Assembly: GCA_046530735.1 (NCBI GenBank)
Contig: JBHEQV010000003.1
Location: forward strand, 62,001-126,000
Reading direction: 5' to 3'
Length of the DNA: 64,000 nt
Source of the DNA: Arsenophonus sp046530735
GTDB lineage: Bacteria > Pseudomonadota > Gammaproteobacteria > Enterobacterales > Enterobacteriaceae
The position numbers and the translations under genes were made by a program. Of the stretch, positions 1-10,290 are shown piece after piece; the first letter of the stretch is position 1, and the number at the start of each line of letters is the position of its first letter. The notes under the pieces were generated by a model, which did no database searches, was not told the DNA's origin, and saw only the letters and a program-made list of their open reading frames with translations.

Positions 1-178
1 TAAATCTGTCCTCTATCTTTAAATTTAAACTTCTTTACATCAGATCTGTCAGCAGCCTAATCTCGCTCCCTCACTTTGAGCTGAATTTCAGTTTTTCTTA
101 GCAGACAAAAGAACCTTTACGAAGCATTAAAGCGCAAAGTCTGACTATTATACACTAGATTTGCTAATAATTCTATAA
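1..178 (+). mobile_element. IS256-family element, 3' end remnant
   Basis: The window opens inside the last part of a decayed IS256-type element. Bases 116-173 match the 3' ends of the other copies here (for example 4150-4208 and 34978-35045), including the shared terminal wording 'agatttgctaataa'. Only the tail is inside the window. The reading frame is broken. Confidence 0.6.
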
Positions 179-439
179 AGTAATCTAGATAATATTTAGT
201 TTGATCATTTACTTTTTATTTTCTTTATGACATAAAGATCAATGGTATTCAAATATCGATAACCTTTCTACAACCAAATTAGTACCATATTCATATAGAA
301 TTTTTGTATTATTGGCATTATAATATGATCTCTAATCTAGAGAAATAGATTATTTAAAATATTATTAAATGAAATTTAATAACTTATTTATATAAAATTT
401 ACAGCAAAAACGCAACAATACCTTAAAATATAATGATTT

Positions 440-580
440 ATTCATTTAGGATTTTATTATCTCACAATTATCTTGTTATAGTGATAAAAAACTTAATTTA
501 TAACCGTTACGCTGAGTCAGCGTAAAACTATTATAAAATCTTTTTCTCATGCGTCACTTGCTTCTGTTAATAAAGAAATA
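440..580 (+). pseudogene. yejL: yejL relic (DUF1414 small protein)
   Basis: Two short stretches resemble the ends of the roughly 75-residue YejL. Near 458-497 the translation reads SQLSCYSDKKLNL, like the N-terminal QISRYSDEQVEQL. Near 527-575 it reads KSFSHASLASVNKE, like the C-terminal NSFARALQSSINED. The middle is mostly deleted and stops intervene. It sits directly upstream of the yejM relic, as in E. coli. The cellular role of YejL is not known. The identification rests on short matches plus gene order. Confidence 0.5.
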
Positions 581-2380
581 ATACACTAATTTAGCAGATA
601 AAATATTAGATGGCAACCAATTATTGAAATTGTCATTAAAAATCTCCCAAATGATAAGTTTGGGATGTTGGTTTATATTATTTTATATAATACTCAGTTT
701 AATATTAAGTAGTCGATATCTGTTTGTTTTTGATTGGTAAAGTACGTTATTTGGCCGCATTTACGCTATTGTCAATTGGCTTGTACATTTTAGCTTTGTT
801 ATTTTTGCCTGCTATCTTTTAATTATTTTTCCTATCACCTTCATTGTTTATTCACAGCTACTGCTAAATTTTATACATTATTTTTACTACAATCATAGTG
901 AATTTTCTCATTTTTGAGATTGCTTTTTTCGAGCTACAACCTCTATTTAACGCCATTACTATTGGAATTATTGATAAATCCTAAAAACAATGAAATTGTA
1001 CGAGAATGTCAATTGATGTTTATTTATATGACAATTATTTTTAATTGAGATATTATTTGCTACCTAGAGTTAGCATAAATTAGGTATCCCCCAATAAACC
1101 GTCAACCATTTACTAAATCTCCCTCCTGGTAAATATCTTTATCATAGCATTTGTTGTGTAACATTTAATGTATATTTTAACTAATGCAAATTTTTATTCC
1201 TCAATAACTATGCAATAAACTAATTATCCGCTATGTCATATAATGACAGCACGAAATTTCTTAAACGTCATGGTGTTATCTTAATAAAGTGGAATATCAA
1301 CGCAAAATACAAGAAGAAAGATAACTCTTTAGAGCTATCTATTAAAATATCAGCTTAAACCACTTAGCTACCAAAAATAGACACCAAAGTATAATTTATT
1401 ACTATTTGTAATTAACAACATTAACTATCAAAATAGCACTGAAGATATGGCAGCTTTAAAGGCTGTTAAAAGAATCAGTACACAATTTAAGCTGCATATC
1501 AGTGCAGGTATTCAAAATTAACACGCCTTATTTAGCTTATTCTACGGTTTATCACCTAGTTATTTAGATAAAATACTTAATAGCAGAAAATCTTTCACCA
1601 TACTTGAAGAATTCAAATATCAAAACTATCAATTTTGTCTATTTTCATCGAGTGGATTTAGTTAGCTATTGTTCCAATATATAATTATGGCGGATTATTC
1701 GTTATCTGAAAATACTATCAAAATTATTATAAAACTACCGATGAATCGGTTAAATGTGTAGATAGCATCGATAAGCATATTCAGTGTTTCTTTTCTTAAT
1801 CTTAACGATTTTGATAATAAAAAATTAAAAAGTAATAATAAGTTACAATTAGATCATGAGATTAAACGCATACTTGATACATTAAAACAAAAAAATATAT
1901 TAAATAATCCGTTATTGTCATTACGGCAAATAATAGTAGCAATACATAAACTCATAAACCAATAAAAATGGCTTACTAACAGTAAGCTTAATTTTAAATA
2001 AATGAAGGTGCTTTTATGAATATATTACCTAACAATACCTCAATCACAAAAAATTAATAAGTTAACCAATTATCGAGATATTATGACCACCTTAATGCAA
2101 TATCTCTATATGTAAATAATTCATCAAAAGACTATTCTCAATGTGAAGATCTTTTTACCTATAAACTTAATCAATCCTGGGTTTTATCAGGTGATGAACA
2201 AGTATTTAATTAATATTGCTAATAAAACGTTATACCTTATAAAAAATAGAGAGGTTTATATATCTTTCATAATAAAATAAATATCATAAAAGATGAAAAT
2301 ATGATTTAACTATACTAGTAATAGCTTTTAACAAGTCTACAATTTTAATATTAGTTAATAACTAAAAATTAATCAATAGT
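581..2380 (+). pseudogene. yejM: yejM (pbgA/lapC) pseudogene
   Basis: This is a badly frameshifted relic of YejM/PbgA/LapC, the inner-membrane protein that senses lipopolysaccharide and controls LpxC turnover. Patches in three frames follow the E. coli protein in order. The first is a membrane region near 690-860 (HFSFVIFACYLLIIFPITFI). Another near 1540-1660 reads LFYGLSPSYLDKIL and then CLFSSSGFS. Further ones are IKRILDTLKQKNIL near 1860 and IMTTLMQYLY near 2080. Several frameshifts and stops separate them, so no product is possible. The length is close to that of a full gene, so decay is by point change and small indels. The yejL-yejM-tRNA-Pro order is the same as in E. coli. Confidence 0.85.
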
Positions 2381-2432
2381 AGTACTTGCTATTGATTTTA
2401 ATCTAAAAAGTAGTATGGTAGTAAGCTTGTAT

Positions 2433-2506
2433 CGGCATGTAGCGCAGCCTGGTAGCGTACCGTCATGGGGTGTCGGGGGTCGGAGGTTCAAATCCTCTCA
2501 TGCCGT
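2433..2506 (+). tRNA. proL: tRNA-Pro (anticodon GGG)
   Basis: The cloverleaf is almost identical to E. coli proL. It has a CGGCATG/CATGCCG acceptor stem, a D arm, an anticodon loop with GGG and a T arm with GGTTCAAATCC. It lies just downstream of the yejM relic, as in E. coli. Two oddities stand out. The 3' CCA is not encoded (the sequence runs on as TTCGA), and the discriminator base is T, where the bacterial proline tRNA has A73, an identity element for prolyl-tRNA synthetase. The gene may therefore be functional but dependent on CCA addition, or at the start of decay, since a UGG-reading proline tRNA can cover these codons. Confidence 0.85.
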
Positions 2507-2830
2507 TCGATATTTGACAAAAAATCAATTGATTATAATTAATTTTGTGTCTGAAATTTAATCGTAGTAAAATTAGAATAAAATTGGTAAATAAATTTAC
2601 TTGCTAATAAATACCAAATAAATTTTGATTAAAAATAATCTTGTTAAGTCATTAACAACTAGATGAGTAGTTTTTAATTTATTGTCTATTTTATCTTATT
2701 ATTATAAATGAATAAATCCATTTCAGCATATAAAGCAAAAAACTAGCTATAAGGCTTACAAAAGCATACAGGAAAATAATGATATTATTAAAATAAATAA
2801 AAATAGAATATAGAAACAATTTCTATCGAA
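2507..2830. other. A+T-rich spacer, nothing recognised
   Basis: No reading frame, structural RNA or repeat is recognised between tRNA-Pro and the IS256 relic. It is probably fully decayed sequence. Confidence 0.5.
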
Positions 2831-4213
2831 TTATGCTCATTTATGATGTATTATGTTCTCCGATGGTAAGCTAATTATTATGCTGATTAATTTTATGCAT
2901 GATCTCAATAATAAAAAGATATGTCATGAAAGTTACCTATAGGTACTCGTGAAACCAGATATTACCTGCCATCCTTTTCATGAACTAATTAGTAATTGTG
3001 CCAGATAGTTGATAGGCGCCGTTGTTAAGACGGAGATCGAATCCATTCTGCGACAAGCATGTAAATACTGCCTTTATCTATGGTCATCAAAGCCCTATCG
3101 TCCATAATGATTATTTGCTACAGTAAACTATATAGAATGATATTGGCATCTTAAGATTAAAGTGCTTAAGATAAGTGGAATGGCAGTGATAACGAAATAT
3201 ACTTCTAAAACTTGTTACCATCACCTTATCTTAAGCGACCAAAAATATCAAAAGTTGCTATCAATTCCCTGTATATGTAATATATTATTTAGTAATGATT
3301 TTTACGAAATCCTAATCCGCTTCTCAGTGAGAAATACATAATTTCTCTACAGAACTATCAGTAAGTAGACTAAGGCGCCAATAGCTTGAAATCACAGGTA
3401 AGTAAGTCCTGCGTGATTTAAGTGATAAGCCTATTTTTATTATTTGCCTGAAGACCTAAGCGTTTTATTAGGTAAACTGATCACTTTTGTCTACTTATTA
3501 GGTATTGAGTTCACTTAAAATAAATATGAAGAGCTTATTACTATCAAATATGATTATTGAGAGTTAGAAATAAACTGAGCTAAACTTCTCAATGGACTGG
3601 GAGCGCATGATTTAAGCATATCTCTAAGATTTACTAATTAAGGCGTGAGTGTTGGGTACTATTGGTTTTTAATACAATGGCAAAGATATTCCCGAACATG
3701 TTGTATCAACGCTGTTGAGTAAACGAAACAGCTGATGTGCTAGTTTCATTCACAAAGGAATGTAAGCTAAAGTTAAGGTTGAGTTACGGGAACTCTAGGT
3801 AAAAGAGAGTGTGATACCGCTAATAAATCCCTTGATGTCTTTTTGCTAAGGTTTTAAACTTTTCCTTAAAGAGATGAAGAATCTTGGAAAGAACGAAAAG
3901 AGCTGCTGACATTCTATAAGTCCCGTCAGCGCATTTGGCATAAATAAAAACAACAAATTTAATTGAATAGGCTTTTTATGACAATGAAACTTCGAAGTCG
4001 ATGCACGAAGTATACTGTAGTTTAAGAAAAAAACCCTTTTAACGCTTTTTTGTTTTTCTCCTCATGCTCAGAAAGCTTGCACCTCGTCTAAGCAGATTCA
4101 ATCTTCTAAATATAGTAATGGGCAACGTCTAATTTAAGGATAAAGAACAGATTTACGAAGCTTTAGAGCGCTAAAGTCTGACCATTATACACAAGATTTG
4201 CTAATAACTCCAT
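2831..4213 (+). mobile_element. IS256-family element, decayed near-full copy
   Basis: This copy spans about 1.4 kb and shares its whole course with the other IS256 relics in the window. It starts with 'ttatgctcatt', has the ATGTCATGAAA segment near 2920, and ends with 'agatttgctaataactcc'. Frameshifted translation gives pieces of a mutator-type DDE transposase, best seen near 3870-3960 in the conserved region that precedes the RTTNPIES motif of the family. There is no open frame longer than a few dozen codons. It separates the yejM/tRNA-Pro block from the znu block. Confidence 0.75.
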
Positions 4214-5183
4214 ATTGTATTACTTATCAAGCTATTTTAAGTATATGAACAATTTATGATACTGACAATACATTTTTTATCAAGCAATAGCTGCTAATAT
4301 AAAAGCTTAGTTATTTTTTATTAACTAACTAAACATTATCATCAAGATATTCAATACAATTACTAATCTTTTTTATCTAAGATAAAATTTACATCTATAT
4401 TTTTTTTAATATCGACTATTATAGTAAACCTATTAATCACTTTTTATTTAAAATCTATAATTTAAATAAATTTAATAACTAAATATTATAAGTAAATTCT
4501 ATTTTTAGATTTTAAATAAAATTAAATAAAAAGATATTTAATTTAAACATATATCGTAATTAATTTATTTCTTACCTTATAAGGATTGTTGAATTAAATA
4601 TTATTTATATAGAATTAAATTATAAATATAATATATATTATATTTATAATTGTTATTATTACTTATATTTTGTCAATGTTTATTCAGAAAATAAAATATC
4701 TATTACTAGATTAGTAATAAAGTCATTCGCAATTTAAAGATGAAGAATTCAAGTATAAATTAAATGATGTTAATATTAAATATCGTTATGAAACAGATAA
4801 TCACTGTGGCTTTATTTGTTCGTTAACTTATACTTATTGATAAGAGTATTTAAAATAAAATAATATTATGTTCTTTAACGTAAATACATGATATTCAGCA
4901 TCAAATTTTGTTAAATGCTATCATTTTAATAAAAATTAGCTTTTATTAATTAATTAGTTAGACTTATGGTAAAATTAAACTAAAATCAGCACAAATTTCT
5001 ACTTTTAAAAAAACTGAAACTAAAATAGTTTATTGTCCTTATCTAGAAATTAATCTAACCAAAAACTTATCAATTAATGTTTATTATGCAGAAATAAAAT
5101 TATCTTTTATACTTTCTAATTTAAAAAATATAAAATTTGTCACTTGGATAAGTTGCATTAATTAGAAGCTCTAATCTATATAG
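4214..5183. other. extremely A+T-rich spacer, unassigned decay
   Basis: About 1 kb is almost pure A/T with oligo-A and oligo-T tracts. In E. coli, ruvB converges on znuB at this place, but I could not recognise ruvB here. Near 4735-4840 and 4970-5110 there are short translatable stretches (for example KLKSAQISTFKKTETKIVY) that I cannot assign. They may be remains of an old gene. Confidence 0.4.
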
Positions 5184-5228
5184 AAAAATAAAAATTCACC
5201 ATTGATTATACTTAATTTATAGTGAATT
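5184..5228 (-). terminator. probable rho-independent terminator of znuCB
   Basis: On the minus strand a 10-base stem with one mismatch (5219-5228 against 5193-5202) closes a 16-base loop. It is followed at once by TTTTTATTTTT (5192-5182). It lies 37 bases past the znuB stop codon. A second small hairpin (5248-5268, TTAATGC/GCATTAA) overlaps the znuB stop itself. Confidence 0.55.
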
Positions 5229-5264
5229 AATGTTTAAAACATTAGTTTTAATGCATTTATAGCA

Positions 5265-6050
5265 TTAATTTTTTATTTTAAAAAATAAACTTAATACAAA
5301 TAAAATGCTAGCACATATCACAACAGAAGGCCCTGCTGCTGTATCGCAATAAGCAGACAGAGCAAGTCCAGCTGTTACGGCAAACATACCGATAATAATA
5401 GCAGAGACTGCCATTTGCTCTGGTGTTTTAGCAAATCGGCTACCCGTAGCCGCAGGAATAATTAATAATGATGTAATAATTAAAGCACCAACAAATTTCA
5501 TAGCAATGCCTATTGTAATGGCAGTAAGTAGCATTAATAGTATTTTAAGTTGCTGTATTTTTATACCATCAACAAAAGCTAAATCCTGATTAACTGTTAT
5601 TGATAGTAAATTACGCCATTGCCAGACAATAATTGAGCAAACAATTGCCACCCCTATTGCAATTGAAAAAACATCTTCGGTGGTTACCGATAATAAATCA
5701 CCAAATAAATAAGCCATTAAATCCATACGAATATTGGCTATTAAACTAATGACTACTAATCCAAGTGATAGGGCACTATGTGCCATTATGCCTAATAGTG
5801 TATCAATAGCTAGTTGCTGGTGCTTTTCTAGCCAGGCTAATAAAATTGCAAGAATAAGTGTGATAGCAATAATGGCATAAAACAAATTAACATTAAGTAA
5901 TAAACCAAAAGCAATACCAAGTAATGAAGCGTGAGCGAGAGTATCACCAAAATATGACATACGCCGCCAGACAATAAAAGAGCCTAAGGGTCCTGCAGCA
6001 ATGCCTAACAACATACCGGCTAGCCAAGCAGGTAGTAATAGTTCAATCAT
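5265..6050 (-). CDS. znuB: zinc ABC transporter, membrane permease ZnuB
   Basis: ZnuB forms the inner-membrane channel of the high-affinity Zn2+ importer and works with ZnuC (ATPase) and ZnuA (periplasmic binder). The protein is a 261-residue, very hydrophobic ABC-3 family permease. It aligns throughout with E. coli ZnuB, including the N-terminal WRRMSYFGDTLAHASLLG segment and the IITSLLIIPAA segment near residue 190. The start is placed at the second ATG. GGGAGG, inside the end of znuC, lies seven bases upstream of it, whereas the first ATG (6056) is too close to that site. The gene overlaps znuC by 8 bases, so the two are translationally coupled. No damage is seen in a region where neighbouring genes have decayed, which implies selection for zinc uptake. 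Confidence 0.97.
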   Translation of the reverse strand: MIELLLPAWLAGMLLGIAAGPLGSFIVWRRMSYFGDTLAHASLLGIAFGLLLNVNLFYAIIAITLILAILLAWLEKHQQLAIDTLLGIMAHSALSLGLVVISLIANIRMDLMAYLFGDLLSVTTEDVFSIAIGVAIVCSIIVWQWRNLLSITVNQDLAFVDGIKIQQLKILLMLLTAITIGIAMKFVGALIITSLLIIPAATGSRFAKTPEQMAVSAIIIGMFAVTAGLALSAYCDTAAGPSVVICASILFVLSLFFKIKN

Positions 6051-6810
6051 GATCATTCCTCCCTATAGCTTTATTATCAATATTATTATTTAAATCACAT
6101 TCATGATGATGATGGTGGTGGTGGTGATAGACACTTATCTGTTCTATCCCACGCTGTCCGAACATAGCAATAAATTTAGGATCTAAAGCCACATCTTCTG
6201 GTCGACCAGAGCAGCATATTTGTTTATTAATACAAAGTACTTTATCAGTTTTTGCCATAACAAGGTTATGATCATGTGAGATAATAAAAACAGCACAATT
6301 TAATTCATTGCGAATATTGTTAATCAGATTATATAAATCAACTTGACCGTTTATATCTATTCCTTGTGTAGGTTCATCTAAAACAAGCAATTGTGGTTGA
6401 TTAAGTAGCGCACGGGCAAGTAGTACACGTTGAGTTTCTCCACCTGATAGTTTTTGCATTTGTTGCTCAATAAGATGATAAGCACTGACACGTATTAAAG
6501 CAGGAATAATATTACTAGTCTTTACTCCAGGTTTTAATGTCATAAAACGTTTAACTGTTAAAGGCATTGCTATATCCAGTAATAATTTTTGTGGCAAATA
6601 ACCAATGCGCAATTTAGTTTTATAAATTATTTCTCCTTGAGTGGGTGTAATTAGGCCAAGGACTATTTTAGCTAACGTAGATTTACCAGCACCATTTATT
6701 CCTAATAGGGTTAATATTTCTCCAGCATGTAAATCAAAGGAGATATTTTTGATAATTTGATGTGAACCATAACTAACAGCAATATTTTTCAAGCTTAATA
6801 GCGTTTGCAT
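6043..6810 (-). CDS. znuC: zinc ABC transporter, ATP-binding protein ZnuC
   Basis: ZnuC is the cytoplasmic ATPase that powers Zn2+ import through ZnuB. All nucleotide-binding motifs are present: Walker A GINGAGKST (residues 37-45), signature LSGGE (121-125), Walker B LLVLDEP with D145 and E146, and the switch histidine H179. Its 255 residues are close to the E. coli length of 251. The C-terminal tail carries eight consecutive histidines (229-236), where the E. coli protein has a looser histidine-rich segment. The tract is encoded by a CAC/CAT run, so it may have grown by slippage. Such tails are thought to bind or sense zinc; that role is inferred here. It is transcribed with znuB and divergently from znuA. 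Confidence 0.97.
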   Translation of the reverse strand: MQTLLSLKNIAVSYGSHQIIKNISFDLHAGEILTLLGINGAGKSTLAKIVLGLITPTQGEIIYKTKLRIGYLPQKLLLDIAMPLTVKRFMTLKPGVKTSNIIPALIRVSAYHLIEQQMQKLSGGETQRVLLARALLNQPQLLVLDEPTQGIDINGQVDLYNLINNIRNELNCAVFIISHDHNLVMAKTDKVLCINKQICCSGRPEDVALDPKFIAMFGQRGIEQISVYHHHHHHHHECDLNNNIDNKAIGRNDHD

Positions 6811-6838
6811 GGTAATAATTCTGGAAGAATAATTAAAA

Positions 6839-6858
6839 TATCATAATGTAACATTACT
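6839..6858. promoter_or_regulatory. possible Zur operator between znuC and znuA
   Basis: Between the divergent znuC and znuA genes the minus strand reads GTAATGTTACATTATGATAT. This resembles the enterobacterial Zur box, a partial dyad of the type TGTTATAATATAACA. Zur with bound zinc represses both znu transcripts in E. coli. The match is imperfect, and position is the main support. Confidence 0.45.
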
Positions 6859-6920
6859 AAAATTAGTAATATAGAAGCTATTCTTTTAGAATACACAAAA
6901 TAAAAAAATTATTTAAAGTT

Positions 6921-7850
6921 ATGAAAAAAAAATATATTTTTGCTGGACTATTACTTAGCTTTTTACCTACTATCTATGCTGATGTAGTTACTTCAATCCG
7001 TCCGTTAGGTTTTATTGCTGCAGCGATTACTAATGGTGTCACTGATGTACATATATTATTACCTCATGGTGCTTCACCCCATGATTATGCTTTAAAACCT
7101 TCTGATTTGAAAAAAATAAAAACTTCTGATTTTTTTATTTGGGTTGGATTAAGTTTAGAAACTTTTTTAGAGAAACCGTTAGCACAGTTACCCACTAATA
7201 AACGGATTACATTAACCGAAGATCCGACTATAAAAGCACACTTATTAAAAATAAGTGATAATAGTACATCAATAAACAATAAAAATTCTCATGCTCATTC
7301 TCATGATGAGCATCATTCACATAGTGTGTATAATATGCATATCTGGTTGTCACCAGAGATTGCGTATATTATTGCTAAGATTATTTACCACCGATTAGTC
7401 GCTTTATATCCTAAATATAAAAAACAGTTGGACGTAAACCTTCGTAAATTCAATGAGAAATTAACGCAAACAGATAAAAATCTTGCTAAGATGTTATTAC
7501 TATTGGATAGAGATAAAGGATATTTTGTTTTTCATGATGCCTATGCTTACTTTGAAAAACGCTATCATTTAACCTCATTAGGTTATTTTACTATTAATCC
7601 TATCATTCAACCTGGCGCCAAAAGACTATATCAAATAAGAACAATGTTGACTCAGAAAAAAGCAGTTTGTGTTTTTGCTGAATCACAATTCAAGCCAGCG
7701 GTAATTAAAACTGTTATAAAAGGTACTAATGTGCAAATGGAGACATTAGATCCATTAGGAAGCAGCATCAGGTTAAGTAAGGATAGTTATGTGGAATTCT
7801 TAACAGCATTATCTAATCAATTTAAGAGTTGTCTGCTAGATAAGAATTAG
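6921..7850 (+). CDS. znuA: zinc ABC transporter, periplasmic binding protein ZnuA
   Basis: ZnuA captures Zn2+ in the periplasm and hands it to ZnuB. It has a signal peptide (residues 1-20, cleavage after IYA) and then the mature start DVVTSIRPLG, as in E. coli. The candidate zinc ligands H49 or H54 (LLPHGASPHDY), H140 (MHIWLSPE) and H205 (VFHDAY) are in the family positions. A histidine- and acid-rich loop at 124-134 (HAHSHDEHHSH) is the flexible loop proposed to collect zinc. The length, 309 residues, is normal. It is divergent from znuCB across a 110-base control region and is followed after 14 bases by mepM. Confidence 0.97.
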   Translation: MKKKYIFAGLLLSFLPTIYADVVTSIRPLGFIAAAITNGVTDVHILLPHGASPHDYALKPSDLKKIKTSDFFIWVGLSLETFLEKPLAQLPTNKRITLTEDPTIKAHLLKISDNSTSINNKNSHAHSHDEHHSHSVYNMHIWLSPEIAYIIAKIIYHRLVALYPKYKKQLDVNLRKFNEKLTQTDKNLAKMLLLLDRDKGYFVFHDAYAYFEKRYHLTSLGYFTINPIIQPGAKRLYQIRTMLTQKKAVCVFAESQFKPAVIKTVIKGTNVQMETLDPLGSSIRLSKDSYVEFLTALSNQFKSCLLDKN

Positions 7851-7864
7851 AAGGAATTTAATAC

Positions 7865-9220
7865 GTGCAGCAGATGGCAAAGACTATCGTTCAGGTATAC
7901 GGCAATCTTCCTAAACCGCATAAAATAATGCTAGGCACATTGACCGTAGCAACATTGGCTGTCGCCATTTGGCGACCTATTATTATTCAACCTGATAATA
8001 AAGATGAAAATATTTCTCAAGAATTGCCAATAAAATTGGATATTATTCTCGGTAGTAAAGATAAAAATGAAACTGATATCAGCCAAGTAGATAATTCAGA
8101 TACTGATGATATTATCAGTAATAGTAGCGAACAATTACCATATGAAGGGCTAACTAATGAAAAAGATACTGATTCACTCAATGAACATGTTGTTTCAAAC
8201 GGTGATAACTTTACTAGTATCTTAACTCAGTATGGTTTAGATGTAAGCGATGTCGCGGCACTATCTAATCAATACCGAGCTTTACGTAATTTGCAAATAG
8301 GACAAATATTAAGCTGGAAATTAAATAAAAATGGGGAATTACAGACACTAACATGGATTATTTCTCAGCGTGAAACGCACTTTTATACTCGTAAAGGCAC
8401 CTCTAACATTTTTAATGAAAAGAAGCAAATTCGTCAAGGTATATGGGCTGATAAGTTTATCCAAGGTAAAATAAACGGTAATTTTATATCTAGCGCGATT
8501 AATGCCACATTAACACATAATGAAGCACGCGCAGTTTCTAAAGCACTACAGTGGCAGATTGATTTGCGCAAACTAAAGTCTGGCGATAAATTTTCGGTCT
8601 TGTTAAGTCGTGAAATACTTGATGGTCATAATGAACAAAGTCGTTTATTGGGAGTTCACTTAGTAACTAATGGTAAAAATTATTATGCTTTTCGAGCAGA
8701 AAATGGTCACTACTATGATAGTGAAGCTAATGGCTTAGAGCGAGGTTTCTTACGTTACCCTACAGTTAAAACCTTTAGAATCTCTTCTCCTTTTAGTTTA
8801 CGTCGTATAAATCCAGTAACAGGGCGTTCTACTCCTCATCATGGAGTAGATTTTTCTATGCCAATTGGGACACCTATCTTAGCGGTTGGTGATGGTGAAG
8901 TTATTATAGCAAAATATAGTGGAGCAGCTGGTAATTTTATTACTATTCGTCATGGTAGTCAGTATAGCACTCGTTATATGCATCTACGTAAATTATTAGT
9001 TAAACCAGGCCAGAGAGTAAAAAGAGGTGAACGTATTGCATTATCAGGTAACACTGGACGCACTACTGGCTCTCATCTACATTATGAGTTATGGTTTAAT
9101 CATCGAGCAATCAATCCATTAACTGCTAATTTACCTTATTCAAGTGGATTAACAGGTAAAGATCGTCAACTTTTTTTAGCATCCGTTAAAAAGAATAAAT
9201 CAATGCTAGCAAGCAATTAA
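7865..9220 (+). CDS. mepM: murein DD-endopeptidase MepM (YebA)
   Basis: MepM cleaves D-Ala-meso-DAP cross-links so that new peptidoglycan strands can be inserted during wall growth. The 451-residue protein has an N-terminal membrane anchor (about 22-38), a LysM/OapA-like region near 107-150 and a C-terminal peptidase M23 (LytM) domain. Zinc-site residues are visible as H326 and D329 (HGVDF) and H404-L-H406 (HLHYE). H373 is also conserved. Translation starts at GTG, giving the N-terminus MQQMAKTIVQ that matches the E. coli MQQIARS start. AGAAGGAA upstream is the likely ribosome site. The znuA-mepM-lpxM order is ancestral, but here lpxM is dead. Retention fits a cell that still builds a wall (see murI and murJ). 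Confidence 0.96.
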   Translation: MQQMAKTIVQVYGNLPKPHKIMLGTLTVATLAVAIWRPIIIQPDNKDENISQELPIKLDIILGSKDKNETDISQVDNSDTDDIISNSSEQLPYEGLTNEKDTDSLNEHVVSNGDNFTSILTQYGLDVSDVAALSNQYRALRNLQIGQILSWKLNKNGELQTLTWIISQRETHFYTRKGTSNIFNEKKQIRQGIWADKFIQGKINGNFISSAINATLTHNEARAVSKALQWQIDLRKLKSGDKFSVLLSREILDGHNEQSRLLGVHLVTNGKNYYAFRAENGHYYDSEANGLERGFLRYPTVKTFRISSPFSLRRINPVTGRSTPHHGVDFSMPIGTPILAVGDGEVIIAKYSGAAGNFITIRHGSQYSTRYMHLRKLLVKPGQRVKRGERIALSGNTGRTTGSHLHYELWFNHRAINPLTANLPYSSGLTGKDRQLFLASVKKNKSMLASN

Positions 9221-9429
9221 TATTGCTTTTGTTAATTTATAGGTTATCAAACAACATTTAATTTATACCTATAATTATTTTTTGTAAATCATAAGCTTAA
9301 TATTATTATATATCTCAGATTTTAGATTTTTTTATATCTTGTATTTGAGTGTACTAATTAATAAAGAACAGGATATAGATAACTAAACTTAGTTATATTT
9401 TCATTTTCAATCGTATTTGCTTATATCTA

Positions 9430-10290
9430 AATATCAGGGTATAGGATGATTGATGTTTTCCTATTAGGGCCACATTTATTTACCTATTAAGTTACGTGAT
9501 TCATTACTAAAAAATAAGTAACTAATTGGTAAATTAGCAACAGATTCGCATAGGCAGACAAAAATTAATTTACTCTATTGCTTTTCTGAATTAACTGAGC
9601 AGTAAAGAGAAAATATGTTGATGAAATATTGCTGTAGCAGATCAATTTTTTGCTATATTGATTAAATTAATTTTATCCAATAAAGATAAAATCTTAGAGC
9701 GAACTCATTAGCATAATATGCAAATTATTAAACGATTAAAAGCACAATAGCACAATATTATTTTTATGGTATTTCATATGGTTGGGCAGATGATATTCTA
9801 ATAATGCTATTAGCAGTTCGAAGCTAAAAATGAAAGCCATGCTTCATCATCAAAAGATCTGATGGCATGCTCTTTATGAAATAAAGAGCATTACCATTTT
9901 ACTAGTCGTTTACATTCTCATTAAACATGTATCAAATTTTTTATTACCAGTGTCAAAGAAGGTTATTGTGAATTTTATTTACCTGATTAAGATCAGAGTG
10001 CAAAACATAGTAAGTTTGTTGATATTTTTGAAATCTATAAAGCAACCTTACTAGTAGAAAGGTATTTGATGAAGATATCTCAGGCAGAAATAGTACTGTT
10101 ATTTCCAGTTTATACTTATAAATTTCATCAACTACATATCTATATCCGTGAACCAATGATAGATATTGCAGAATAAAGAAATTACTATAATTGCTAGATT
10201 AATAAAACAAAGAGTTGGAATATTTAGTTAAACCTTATCTAACAGAATATATTTAAATATTAAAATTATTAAAAAACGTGAAAAGTCAGT
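9430..10290 (+). pseudogene. lpxM: lpxM (msbB) pseudogene, lipid A myristoyltransferase
   Basis: LpxM adds the last secondary acyl chain to lipid A. The relic follows the E. coli protein from end to end but in shifting frames. KINLLYCFSELTEQ lies near 9562-9603. MKAMLHHQK follows near 9828-9855. Then KEGYCEFYLPD, KFVDIFEIYKATL, LMKISQAEIVLLFPVYTYKF and IYIREPMID run between 9955 and 10165. IWILKLLKN lies near 10250. Stops occur in every stretch. Position directly after mepM, same strand, confirms it. The cell should make under-acylated lipid A unless another copy exists. Confidence 0.88.
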
